Notes under the pieces: generated by a model
Told to the model about the DNA's origin: nothing
Database searches by the model: none
Seen by the model: only the letters and a program-made list of their open reading frames with translations
DNA from: JAUICS01 sp964384335
GTDB taxonomy: Bacteria; Pseudomonadota; Alphaproteobacteria; Micavibrionales; Micavibrionaceae
Length of the DNA stretch: 64,000 nucleotides
Assembly (NCBI GenBank): GCA_964384335.1
Contig: CAYLKN010000005.1
Coordinates: 18,500 to 82,499, forward strand
Direction: 5' to 3'
Made by a program: the position numbers and the translations under genes
Shown: positions 1-7,709 of the stretch, one piece after another
Layout of the letters: each line of letters starts with the position of its first letter
Numbering within the stretch: the stretch's first letter is position 1

Positions 1-42
1 TTATACGTCTATACCACTTGTAATTACTTTGCCGGGGTTTTT

Positions 43-3000
43 TCAGGCTTTTTGTTTCAAGTCCAGATTCAACCCAAGCGCTTTAAGTTCCTTAACCAGA
101 ACATTGAACGATTCCGGGATACCGATTTCGAACGTATCGTCACCGCGCACAATCGATTCATAAACTTTTGATCGCCCGGCGACATCATCGGATTTAACGG
201 TCAGCATTTCCTGAAGCGTATAAGCCGCCCCGTAAGCCTGAAGCGCCCAGACCTCCATCTCGCCGAAACGCTGTCCGCCGAACTGGGCTTTTCCGCCAAG
301 CGGCTGCTGAGTAACCAGAGAATAGGGTCCGATAGAACGGGCGTGAATTTTGTCATCAACCAGATGATGCAGTTTGAGCATATACATATATCCGACCGTG
401 ACTTTCCGGTCGAATTTCTGGCCCGTAACACCATCGGTCAGGTAAACCTGTCCGCTTCTGTCCAGCCCGGCAAGCTCAAGCAGATCAGACACCTCCTCCT
501 CGGGCACACCGTCGAAAACTGGTGTAGCCATCGGTATGCCTTTCCGGATATTCCCGGCCATTTCAAGGATCTCATTGTCATTAAGGCCTGCGATGCTGTT
601 TTCATACTCTCTGTCTCCATAAAACGTCTTGAGTCTTTCCCTGAGTGCATCAAGCTCTTTCTTTTTAATGTCTTCCCGGTCAAAAGTATTCAGCATATCC
701 GAAACCTGGCGGCCAAGATTGGAAGCAGCCCATCCAAGATGGGTCTCAAGAATCTGGCCGACATTCATCCGGCTTGGCACACCAAGGGGATTAAGAACGA
801 TATCAACCGGAGTTCCGTCATCAAGATAGGGCATGTCCTCAATCGGCATGATCTTGGAGACGACCCCTTTGTTACCGTGCCGTCCGGCCATTTTATCACC
901 GGGCTGCATTTTACGTTTAACAGCCACGAAAACCTTAACCATTTTCATTACACCCGGCGGAAGCTCATCGCCGCGCTGAAGTTTTTCAACTTTAGTTTCA
1001 AAACGGTCTTTCAGGGCGTCAACAGCATCGTCGAATGTGGCCCCTGTTGCCTCAATCTCGCCCATACGATCCTCGTTTTCGATCGTAATCTGACGCCATT
1101 GGCCTCTTTTCTCAATCGCTTCAAGATGCTCTTTTGTGATGACATCGCCTTTTTTAAGGCCGGTTCCTTTAGGCGAACTGACCACTTTCTGTCCAACCAG
1201 AAGATCTTCAAGACGACCGTAGAAACCTTCCTCCAGGATCTTACGCTCATCATCACGGTCTTTTGCAAGACGCTCAATCTCTTCCTGCTCTATTGAAAGG
1301 GCCCGGGCATCCTTATCGATACCGCGCCTGTTAAACACGCGCACTTCAACAATCGTTCCGGCAACCCCGGGCGGCAGGCGCAGCGAGGTATCCTTTACGT
1401 CCGCTGCCTTTTCTCCAAAAATGGCGCGCAAGAGCTTTTCTTCGGGGGTCATCGGACTTTCCCCCTTTGGTGTGACTTTTCCAACGAGGATGTCTCCGGG
1501 CTGAACCTCAGCGCCGATATGCACAATTCCTGCTTCATCAAGGTGTTTCAGTGCCTCTTCACCGACATTCGGAATGTCACGGGAAATTTCTTCCTGACCC
1601 AGCTTTGTATCACGGGCCATAATTTCAAATTCCTCGATATGAATTGAGGTAAAGACATCGTCGCGGACAATACGCTCGGAAATCAGAATTGAGTCCTCAA
1701 AGTTATATCCGTTCCACGGCATGAAAGCCACCAGTATGTTGCGCCCCAGTGCCAGTTCCCCCATGTCCGTACTTTGACCGTCGGCAATGATATCGCCTTT
1801 TCTGATAACATCACCGACTTTGACCAGCGGACGCTGGGTTATACAGGTGTTCTGGTTCGAGCGCTGGAATTTTGAAAGTTTATAAATATCGACAATTGGG
1901 TCACGTGGATTTTCGATTTCAGTAGCACGGATAACGATACGCTGGGCATCGACCTTATCCACTATACCGGACCGGCGGGCACTGATCGTCGCACCCGAAT
2001 CCGCGGCAACAACCGCCTCCATACCTGTCCCAACCAGCGGAGCATCCGCCTGTATCAAAGGGACGGCCTGACGTTGCATGTTGGATCCCATAAGGGCGCG
2101 GTTCGCATCGTCGTTTTCCAGAAACGGAATAAGGGATGCGGCAACGGAAACAATCTGTTTTGGCGACACATCGATCATATCAATCTGCTCTTTCGGAACC
2201 ATTGTGTTTTCACCCGCCTGGCGGCATGAAATCAGATCCTCAACAAATCGGCCGTTTTCATCAAGCTCCGCGTTGGCCTGCGCAACAGTATATTTAGCCT
2301 CTTCCATAGCCGATACGTAAATAACTTCATCGGTAACCTGACCGTTCACAACACGTCTGTAGGGGCTTTCAATAAAACCATAACGGTTCACACGTGCAAA
2401 TGAGGAAAGGGAGTTAATCAATCCGATATTCGGACCTTCCGGCGTTTCAATCGGACAGATCCGGCCGTAATGCGTAGGATGAACGTCGCGCACCTCAAAC
2501 CCGGCCCGCTCCCGTGTCAAACCGCCCGGCCCCAGTGCCGAAAGGCGTCTTTTATGTGTGATTTCAGACAACGGATTTGTCTGGTCCATAAACTGGGAAA
2601 GCTGTGAAGATCCAAAAAATTCGCGGACAGCGGCAGCGGCAGGCTTTGAGTTGATAAGATCGTGCGGCATGTAGCTGTCGATATCAACAGAGCTCATCCT
2701 TTCGCGAATAGCGCGCTCCATGCGCAAAAGACCGATACGCATCTGGTTTTCAAGCAATTCACCAACAGAACGCACACGACGATTGCCGAGGTTGTCGATA
2801 TCGTCGATCTCGCCCAGTCCGTCCTTCAGACCGTGAAGATACTGTATGATTTTGAGAATATCATCCTTTGACAGGATACGGAACTGGTCATCCGCCTCAA
2901 GATCAAGACGCATATTCATTTTAACGCGGCCCACCGGCGAAAGGTCGTAACGCTCCGGATCGAAGAAAAGACTGTTAAAAAGAGCTTCCGCCGATTCAAC

Positions 3001-4275
3001 GGTCGGGGGTTCGCCGGGTCTCATAACGCGGTATATATCTAAAAGCGCCTCTTCCCTGGTATCGCATTTATCGCTTATCAGGGTGTTGCGAATATACGGT
3101 CCGACATTCAGGTGATCGATATTCAGCACGCTGATCTCTTTGATACCAAGATCATCAAAAACCGGCAGATCGTCGGGTGTTATTTCATGGCCGGCTGCAA
3201 AAATAAGCTGGCCGTTTTCATCATTAATGATGTCTGTCGCAAGATAGTTTCCGGTAATATCACTGTCCTGAACAAAAATGCTTTTAAGCCCTTCTTCCTC
3301 AAGCTTTTTCAGTTTGCGCGGAGTCATTTTTGTCCCGGCCTCGACAACAACCTTGCCATCCTTGGCATTCACCAGATCTGAAGAGAGTTTCACACCGCGG
3401 TAACGATCGGCACTGAAAGGCGTTTCCCACCCTTTTTTATTTTTTGCGTATGTAAAACTTGAATAAAAACAGGACAAGATTTCTTCGTTACTCATACCCT
3501 GGACGAAAAGCGGATCAACAGGTTCATCCTTCTCTTCCTGCTGTTTTCTGTGTGCAGCCGTTAACTCAGAATCAAGAGCCCTCAACAGGGTTGTTACCGG
3601 GAGTTTGCGCCTCCGGTCAATACGCACATTAATGTGATCTTTCGCATCAAATTCAAAATCAAGCCATGAACCGCGATAGGGTATAATCCGGGCGGCAAAC
3701 AAATACTTTCCCGAAGAGTGAGTCTTCCCGCCGTCATGATCGAAAAACACACCGGGGGATCTGTGCATCTGGGATACAATTACCCGCTCTGTCCCGTTGA
3801 CGATAAACGTACCGTGCTCCGTCATAAGAGGGATATCCACCATGTAGACATCCTGTTCTTTAATATCCCGAATGGAGCGAAGACCTGTATTTTCATCAAC
3901 ATCAAAAACAGAAAGCCTGAGCGTAACACGCAAAGGCGCAGAATATGTCATTCCGCGCTGAATACATTCGTCTACATCATACTTCGGATCTTCAAACTCA
4001 TATTTAACAAAATCAATCTCGGCACGATCCGAAAAATCCTTGATAGGAAAAACGGAAACGAAAACTTCCTGCATGCCGGACATTTCTCTTTGATCGCTTG
4101 GAATACCGGCCTGTAAAAACTGTTCATAAGAGTTTTTCTGAACCTCAATAAGGTTTGGCATATCGCCAACCTCGCGGATATGACCGAAATTACGCCGGAC
4201 TCTTTTCTTTGTTGTGAAACTGGTATGCTTGGATTCAGTTGATTGTGTTTTCTTTTTAGCTGCGGCCTGAGACAT
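43..4275 (-). CDS. rpoB: DNA-directed RNA polymerase subunit beta
   Basis: This is the catalytic beta subunit of RNA polymerase, full length at 1410 aa. The rifampicin-pocket segment (SQLSQFMDQTNPLSEITHK, followed by RRLSALGPGG, around residues 555-590) keeps the Asp, His, Arg and Ser found in sensitive enzymes. Further hallmarks are GDKMAGRHGNKGVV near residue 1110 and the C-terminal GGQRFGEMEVWALQAYGAA. The start at 4275 is preceded by a GGGAGAAGGA ribosome-binding site. It follows rplJ and rplL on the same strand with a 285-base spacer that contains an attenuator. Only 42 bases remain downstream; rpoC is expected next but lies outside the window. Identification is certain. Confidence 0.99.
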   Translation of the reverse strand: MSQAAAKKKTQSTESKHTSFTTKKRVRRNFGHIREVGDMPNLIEVQKNSYEQFLQAGIPSDQREMSGMQEVFVSVFPIKDFSDRAEIDFVKYEFEDPKYDVDECIQRGMTYSAPLRVTLRLSVFDVDENTGLRSIRDIKEQDVYMVDIPLMTEHGTFIVNGTERVIVSQMHRSPGVFFDHDGGKTHSSGKYLFAARIIPYRGSWLDFEFDAKDHINVRIDRRRKLPVTTLLRALDSELTAAHRKQQEEKDEPVDPLFVQGMSNEEILSCFYSSFTYAKNKKGWETPFSADRYRGVKLSSDLVNAKDGKVVVEAGTKMTPRKLKKLEEEGLKSIFVQDSDITGNYLATDIINDENGQLIFAAGHEITPDDLPVFDDLGIKEISVLNIDHLNVGPYIRNTLISDKCDTREEALLDIYRVMRPGEPPTVESAEALFNSLFFDPERYDLSPVGRVKMNMRLDLEADDQFRILSKDDILKIIQYLHGLKDGLGEIDDIDNLGNRRVRSVGELLENQMRIGLLRMERAIRERMSSVDIDSYMPHDLINSKPAAAAVREFFGSSQLSQFMDQTNPLSEITHKRRLSALGPGGLTRERAGFEVRDVHPTHYGRICPIETPEGPNIGLINSLSSFARVNRYGFIESPYRRVVNGQVTDEVIYVSAMEEAKYTVAQANAELDENGRFVEDLISCRQAGENTMVPKEQIDMIDVSPKQIVSVAASLIPFLENDDANRALMGSNMQRQAVPLIQADAPLVGTGMEAVVAADSGATISARRSGIVDKVDAQRIVIRATEIENPRDPIVDIYKLSKFQRSNQNTCITQRPLVKVGDVIRKGDIIADGQSTDMGELALGRNILVAFMPWNGYNFEDSILISERIVRDDVFTSIHIEEFEIMARDTKLGQEEISRDIPNVGEEALKHLDEAGIVHIGAEVQPGDILVGKVTPKGESPMTPEEKLLRAIFGEKAADVKDTSLRLPPGVAGTIVEVRVFNRRGIDKDARALSIEQEEIERLAKDRDDERKILEEGFYGRLEDLLVGQKVVSSPKGTGLKKGDVITKEHLEAIEKRGQWRQITIENEDRMGEIEATGATFDDAVDALKDRFETKVEKLQRGDELPPGVMKMVKVFVAVKRKMQPGDKMAGRHGNKGVVSKIMPIEDMPYLDDGTPVDIVLNPLGVPSRMNVGQILETHLGWAASNLGRQVSDMLNTFDREDIKKKELDALRERLKTFYGDREYENSIAGLNDNEILEMAGNIRKGIPMATPVFDGVPEEEVSDLLELAGLDRSGQVYLTDGVTGQKFDRKVTVGYMYMLKLHHLVDDKIHARSIGPYSLVTQQPLGGKAQFGGQRFGEMEVWALQAYGAAYTLQEMLTVKSDDVAGRSKVYESIVRGDDTFEIGIPESFNVLVKELKALGLNLDLKQKA

Positions 4276-4359
4276 TCCAGATTATCCTTCTCCCAATATA
4301 GATTTTCCAATAAATAATGAATTCAAACTGCCACATTTAAGGCTTTTTGATTTCAAAAT

Positions 4360-4392
4360 CAACACGTTATACGTTGTCTTCAAATTGTGTTG
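4360..4392 (-). other. Stem-loop in the rplL-rpoB spacer
   Basis: CAACAC (4360-4365) and GTGTTG (4387-4392) form a 6-bp stem in the rplL-rpoB transcript, between the upstream terminator-like hairpin and rpoB. It could be an RNA processing site like the RNase III site known in the equivalent E. coli spacer. That role is inferred from position only. Confidence 0.3.
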
Positions 4393-4463
4393 CCAACATT
4401 TGCCCCGATTTCGCGTAGTGCTTATATCGCGCATTAAATATTATCTGTCAATACCTGTGAAAT

Positions 4464-4508
4464 AAAAAAAGGAACCCGTCTTGCAAAATGCTTTACAAGA
4501 CAGTGTTC
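4464..4508 (-). terminator. Intrinsic terminator/attenuator between rplL and rpoB
   Basis: Read on the minus strand this is an interrupted hairpin (outer GAAC/GTTC at 4472-4475 and 4505-4508, inner GTCTTG/CAAGAC at 4478-4483 and 4496-4501) followed by seven T residues (4470-4464). It lies between rplL and rpoB in an otherwise continuous operon, so it should be a partial terminator. That would set the ratio of ribosomal stalk protein to polymerase, as the rplL-rpoB attenuator does in E. coli. The internal loop makes it weaker than a perfect terminator. Confidence 0.65.
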
Positions 4509-4560
4509 GTTTTCCCTAAAGCAGCCCTGGTTAAGGGCAGCCTTGCGGAGATATTGATGA

Positions 4561-4947
4561 TTACTTAAGTTCGACTTTACCGCCCGCAGCCTCGATTTTG
4601 GCTTTGAGCTCTTCAGCCTCTTCCTTGGCCACGCCTTCCTTGACAGGCTTTGGTGCGCCCTCAACAAGGTCTTTGGCTTCTTTCAGACCAAGACCTGTAA
4701 TCGCGCGAACTTCTTTAATTACTGCGATTTTGTTTGAGCCTGCCTCTGCAAGAACAACCTCGAACTCGGTTTGCTCTTCAGCAGCCGCACCGGCTTCACC
4801 GCCTGCACCGCCGACTGCGGCAACAGCAACGGGAGCGGCAGCAGCAGAAACGCCCCATTTATCTTCAAGCATTTTTGAAAGCTCAGCAGCCTCCAAAACG
4901 GTGAGGTTGGATAGATCCTCAACTAGTTTTTCCAAATCAGCAGCCAT
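4561..4947 (-). CDS. rplL: 50S ribosomal protein L7/L12
   Basis: This is the mobile stalk protein of the 50S subunit (128 aa), which recruits translational GTPases. It has the N-terminal dimerisation domain (about residues 1-35), an Ala/Gly-rich flexible hinge (about 36-60) and the C-terminal factor-binding domain with TGLGLKEAKDLVEGAPKPVKEG. It lies 29 bases after rplJ in the same transcript, and the start at 4947 has an AGGAGAGAC-type ribosome-binding site. Several copies per ribosome are needed, which fits the attenuator directly downstream separating it from rpoB. Confidence 0.98.
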   Translation of the reverse strand: MAADLEKLVEDLSNLTVLEAAELSKMLEDKWGVSAAAAPVAVAAVGGAGGEAGAAAEEQTEFEVVLAEAGSNKIAVIKEVRAITGLGLKEAKDLVEGAPKPVKEGVAKEEAEELKAKIEAAGGKVELK

Positions 4948-4976
4948 ATTGTCTCTCCTTTTTTGTTCAGCCTGTT

Positions 4977-5498
4977 TTAATTGGAACCTGTTTCTCCGTA
5001 AGCTTTGGTCACACCAACAAGCTGCTGGGCCGGCGTCTGAATAACGCGGGCAAGCTTGGAAGCCGGAGCCTGAAGCAGACCAATAATTTTAGCACGGAGT
5101 TCATCAAGCGATGGCAGTTTTGCCAGTTGCTCAATCTGTTTTGCATCAAGAACGGTGGCGCCCATGGCACCACCGATAATGACAAATTTTTCATTATCTT
5201 TTGCGTAATCATTTGCAACTTTTGCGGCAGACACCGGATCTGACGAAGTCGCAACACCTGTCTGGCCTTCGAAAAGATTTTCAATGTTCTCGTAAACCGT
5301 TCCTTTAAGGGCAATTTTAGTTAAAGTATTTTTGGTCACTTTGAACTTGGCGCCCGATTCACCCAGTTTTTTCCTGAGCGCTTCAATTTGCAGAACTGTC
5401 AGGCCCTCAAATTTTGAAACCACAACAATCTCGCTTTCCTCAAATCTGCTGTTGAGGTCTTTTATTTCCTGCTGTTTTCTTTCTTTGCTCAAAGGCAT
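4977..5498 (-). CDS. rplJ: 50S ribosomal protein L10
   Basis: L10 (173 aa, normal length) anchors the L7/L12 dimers at the base of the ribosomal stalk. The N-terminal rRNA-binding globular domain is recognisable (SKFEGLTVLQIEALRKKL, then KVTKNTLTKIAL), and the C-terminal helix (about residues 130-160) would carry the L7/L12 dimers. L10 complexes commonly repress their own operon by binding the mRNA leader, and the sequence upstream here does contain a structured leader with a terminator. It appears to be the first gene of its transcript: rplK and rplA, usually upstream, are absent. Confidence 0.98.
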   Translation of the reverse strand: MPLSKERKQQEIKDLNSRFEESEIVVVSKFEGLTVLQIEALRKKLGESGAKFKVTKNTLTKIALKGTVYENIENLFEGQTGVATSSDPVSAAKVANDYAKDNEKFVIIGGAMGATVLDAKQIEQLAKLPSLDELRAKIIGLLQAPASKLARVIQTPAQQLVGVTKAYGETGSN

Positions 5499-5523
5499 TT
5501 TTATTCTCCGAAATTATTCCAAT

Positions 5524-5546
5524 AAAAAAGGATGCCAAATGCATCC
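5524..5546 (-). terminator. Terminator hairpin in the rplJ leader
   Basis: On the minus strand, a perfect 6-bp stem (GGATGC 5530-5535 with GCATCC 5541-5546, 5-base loop) is followed immediately by six T residues (5529-5524). It lies 26 bases before the rplJ start and downstream of the putative rplJ promoter. It is therefore a leader attenuator rather than the end of another gene's transcript; the next minus-strand gene ends more than 500 bases away. Confidence 0.65.
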
Positions 5547-5604
5547 TGTCCAAAACAATAAGCGCCCGGAACTAATCCGATAAATTCATTTATGCTTACG
5601 TCTA

Positions 5605-5639
5605 TGCAGGGTTTATTACACTTTAAAGAGATACCTGCA
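5605..5639 (-). promoter_or_regulatory. Putative L10 leader stem
   Basis: TGCAGG (5605-5610) and CCTGCA (5634-5639) can pair across 23 bases in the rplJ leader RNA, upstream of the leader terminator. Ribosomal L10 leaders consist of a stem with an internal bulge that binds the L10-(L12)4 complex, and position and spacing fit. I could not confirm the consensus bulge by eye. Confidence 0.35.
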
Positions 5640-5660
5640 GTCCTGGACAGTAAGGGAGGG

Positions 5661-5707
5661 GTATTACCAAAAGAAAAAAATGTCAAGACAATTTTTATGT
5701 ATGTCAA
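5661..5707 (-). promoter_or_regulatory. Putative rplJ operon promoter
   Basis: Two perfect TTGACA hexamers are read on the minus strand at 5707-5702 and 5686-5681, with starts 21 bases apart. The first has a weak -10 (GACATT) at 17-bp spacing. The second has TAATAC at 5666-5661 but with only 14 bp between. The exact start point is therefore uncertain, but this is the only promoter-like sequence before the rplJ leader. Confidence 0.4.
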
Positions 5708-5743
5708 AAATTTTCTTCGTGGCGCGTATCACTTGTTCTCAAT

Positions 5744-5765
5744 TTTCGTCAATATATTGACGAAA
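5744..5765. promoter_or_regulatory. Perfect 22-bp palindrome (candidate operator)
   Basis: The half-site TTTCGTCAATA is followed by its exact complement, giving 22 bases of perfect dyad symmetry. It lies in the 329-base region between the divergent rplJ and the small gene at 5828. Each arm contains TTGACG, a -35-like hexamer, on its own strand. On the plus strand it ends five bases before a TTGACA -35 box. This is a strong candidate binding site for a dimeric regulator. Confidence 0.6.
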
Positions 5766-5770
5766 TAGTC

Positions 5771-5799
5771 TTGACAACACACAATATATAGATGAGAAT
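5771..5799 (+). promoter_or_regulatory. Putative promoter of the small winged-helix-like gene
   Basis: TTGACA (5771-5776) and GAGAAT (5794-5799) are separated by 17 bp. An overlapping alternative is TTGACG in the palindrome (5757-5762) with CACAAT (5780-5785), also 17 bp apart. Transcription from the first would begin near 5806, which excludes the ATG at 5792 and favours the starts at 5816 or 5828. Confidence 0.5.
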
Positions 5800-5827
5800 G
5801 ATTTGCAACATCAATATGGAGTTCCCC

Positions 5828-6058
5828 ATGCTAAATCATCTTCTTGACCTCAACTTATATTTTCCCTTCCCTGAAAACGCCCTGTACGAAGAGGACCTTA
5901 TATCACAATTCGGTCTTGAGAAAGTCAACTCGGCCATTAAAGACGGCTATCTCGAGCATGCCTGGATACCCTGTGCCACCGGACGGCGGCGATGCGTGAT
6001 CAAACTGTCTGAAAAAGGCATAAAACAGGCATCCGGCTTTGCCGAGACGCGTCACTGA
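5828..6058 (+). CDS. Small winged-helix-like protein, unknown function
   Basis: I do not recognise a family. The 76-aa product starts MLNHLLDLNLYFPF. I prefer the ATG at 5828 because GGAG lies six bases upstream (5818-5821); in-frame ATGs at 5816 and 5792 would give 80 and 88 aa. The C-terminal half, with VNSAIKDGYLEHAW, then GRRRCVIKLSEKGIKQA, follows the pattern of a recognition helix, a basic beta-wing and a closing helix found in winged-helix DNA-binding domains. A perfect palindrome and a good promoter lie immediately upstream. Its last seven bases overlap the end of the convergent ELM1-like gene. DNA binding and autoregulation are inference. Confidence 0.6.
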   Translation: MLNHLLDLNLYFPFPENALYEEDLISQFGLEKVNSAIKDGYLEHAWIPCATGRRRCVIKLSEKGIKQASGFAETRH

Positions 6059-7023
6059 CCGGGATCGCATTCAAGACCGGGAAATCGTTCGCATATTTTC
6101 CGCGCAACTTTGCTAGAATCATTAAGCGGAGTATATGTTCTGTTCTCCAGAATGCCTTCAAAAGGAAGGCAGGCATTCCGGTTTTCCAGGTGTTTGTGAA
6201 AATTTTCCAGTCTTTTTGATCCCCTGCCTGGCACGGCCAGCCTGTAAACCGGCTTGCCCGTTGTGCATGCATCTGAAAGCATTGAAACACTGTCTCCGGT
6301 AACCAGTATAAAATCGGCCCAGGCCAGAAAGGCAAAGTAAGGATTACGTCCCTCTCCATCCCACATAAAACAATTTGTATTCGTCGTGAAGTAGGCTTTG
6401 AGAACGGCCCTGACATCCTCTCCCGATCGCCGTGAAGCCGTCATCATCAGAGAGCATCCATAATCCCGCCGTAATGATTCCAAACTGGTAACAAGATTTT
6501 TCGCCCAGGTTTTATCAGGTTTGTATGCCTTGCTTTTGCCGCCGATCATAACTGCAACTTTCGGTCCGGGCAACGCACCCAGAGTTTTAACAAAAAGACC
6601 ACCTTCCTCCTTGAGTTTTTCACTGGTAATTCTGTTTGGGGCACCGCATGTCACAATAACGTTCTCTCCCCTTGGACTGTCGTGATGCGGTACGGCAACA
6701 AGATCAAAGCAGCCCGGATGTATTCGGGGATTCTGAAGCTGGACCGTAAATGTTTTTCCTTTACTCTGTTTCTTTATATAAAGCGATGCGGGAACACTTT
6801 TCCGGCCGGCCGCAATCAGAAGATCAGGCCACGGGGGCTTTAGATCAGGTATAAATGAAAACGAGACAGTTTTTAAAACCTGTGGCGGCAGTATGTTCCA
6901 CGGAAATCGTAACCCGACCCTTTTGATATCTGGATTCACGCCCAGTGCCTCGGCAACACCCAGACACTGATTTTCTGTTCCGGCAATTCCTTCGGTTAAA
7001 ATCCATGAGGTTAAAGAATACAT
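6052..7023 (-). CDS. ELM1-like (mitochondrial fission ELM1 family) protein
   Basis: This 323-aa protein belongs to the ELM1/COG3660 family, shared by alphaproteobacteria and plant mitochondria. In plants ELM1 recruits dynamin to mitochondria; the bacterial role is not established. Visible features are the N-terminal WILTEGIAGTENQCLGVAEALG, written here as the key stretches LTEGIAGTENQ and GVAEALG, the central VQLQNPRIHP and VAVPHHD, then VAVMIGGKSKAY and the C-terminal ILVTGDSVSMLSDA. This arrangement resembles a glycosyltransferase-B fold, with a nucleotide-sugar-type site in the second half. It stands alone, convergent with the small upstream gene, and an AT-rich divergent region separates it from the Lrp regulator. 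Confidence 0.85.
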   Translation of the reverse strand: MYSLTSWILTEGIAGTENQCLGVAEALGVNPDIKRVGLRFPWNILPPQVLKTVSFSFIPDLKPPWPDLLIAAGRKSVPASLYIKKQSKGKTFTVQLQNPRIHPGCFDLVAVPHHDSPRGENVIVTCGAPNRITSEKLKEEGGLFVKTLGALPGPKVAVMIGGKSKAYKPDKTWAKNLVTSLESLRRDYGCSLMMTASRRSGEDVRAVLKAYFTTNTNCFMWDGEGRNPYFAFLAWADFILVTGDSVSMLSDACTTGKPVYRLAVPGRGSKRLENFHKHLENRNACLPFEGILENRTYTPLNDSSKVARKICERFPGLECDPGQ

Positions 7024-7205
7024 ATTGATTTTCTAATATATTTACATTTTAGTATTGTTGTTTGTTTATTTGTATATCATGTTTTTGGAAATTATATATT
7101 TTACGAAAGTACTTGCCTAAGATCTTCATAATCTTTATATCAGAACTGAATAAATCAAATAACCTATTATTATAAAATAAAAAAAATAAAGGATAGAGAA
7201 GGGTA

Positions 7206-7682
7206 ATGCGTCGGGTCAAGCTGGATAAAATCGATTTAAGAATTCTGAAAGATCTTCAGGAAAACGGAAGAATTACAAATGCCAGACTTGCCCGTAATGC
7301 GGGAATTTCCGCACCGCCTTGTCTAAGGCGTGTAAAGGCCCTGGAAGAATCCGGATATATTAAAGGATACAGCGCCGAGGTGGATTGCGGCATGCTCGGG
7401 TATAACGTTACCGTTTGGGCGATGGTAACATTGAAAAGTCAGAATGACTCCGATCTGAAAGAATTCGAACAATGGATTTCAAAATGGGATTCTATCCGTG
7501 AATGTTACATGATTTCAGGCGAAATCGATTTTCTTCTAAAAATACTAGCAAGAGACTGGGACAGCTATCAACAGTTTCTGACCGATCACCTTACATCGGC
7601 ACCGCATGTCGGCAAGGTGAAATCATCCCTTGCCATACGTCCAACAAAAATGAAGGCCGGGGCACCCATACAGGTTGATTAA
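7206..7682 (+). CDS. Lrp/AsnC family transcriptional regulator
   Basis: This 158-aa regulator has the standard two-domain layout. An N-terminal helix-turn-helix covers about residues 5-60 (LDKIDLRILKDLQENGRI, then LARNAGISAPPCLRRVKALEE), and a C-terminal RAM/AsnC ligand-binding domain covers about 70-150 (ECYMISGEIDFLLKILARD). Family members form dimers to octamers and respond to amino acids. The ATG at 7206 follows GAGAAGGG. The 182-base AT-rich region upstream is divergent with the ELM1-like gene and probably holds autoregulatory sites. The ligand cannot be read from sequence. The downstream neighbour purB is convergent. Confidence 0.93.
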   Translation: MRRVKLDKIDLRILKDLQENGRITNARLARNAGISAPPCLRRVKALEESGYIKGYSAEVDCGMLGYNVTVWAMVTLKSQNDSDLKEFEQWISKWDSIRECYMISGEIDFLLKILARDWDSYQQFLTDHLTSAPHVGKVKSSLAIRPTKMKAGAPIQVD

Positions 7683-7709
7683 CCTCAAAAATGCTTAAGC
7701 TCTGCTTGT

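Noticed and set aside
343..1296. 317-aa open frame antisense to rpoB
   Set aside because: Fully inside rpoB on the opposite strand, with no recognisable domain and no ribosome-binding site; a shadow frame of a conserved gene.
7683..7709. Possible terminator between Lrp regulator and purB
   Set aside because: Only a short CTTAA/TTAAG pairing with no T-run.
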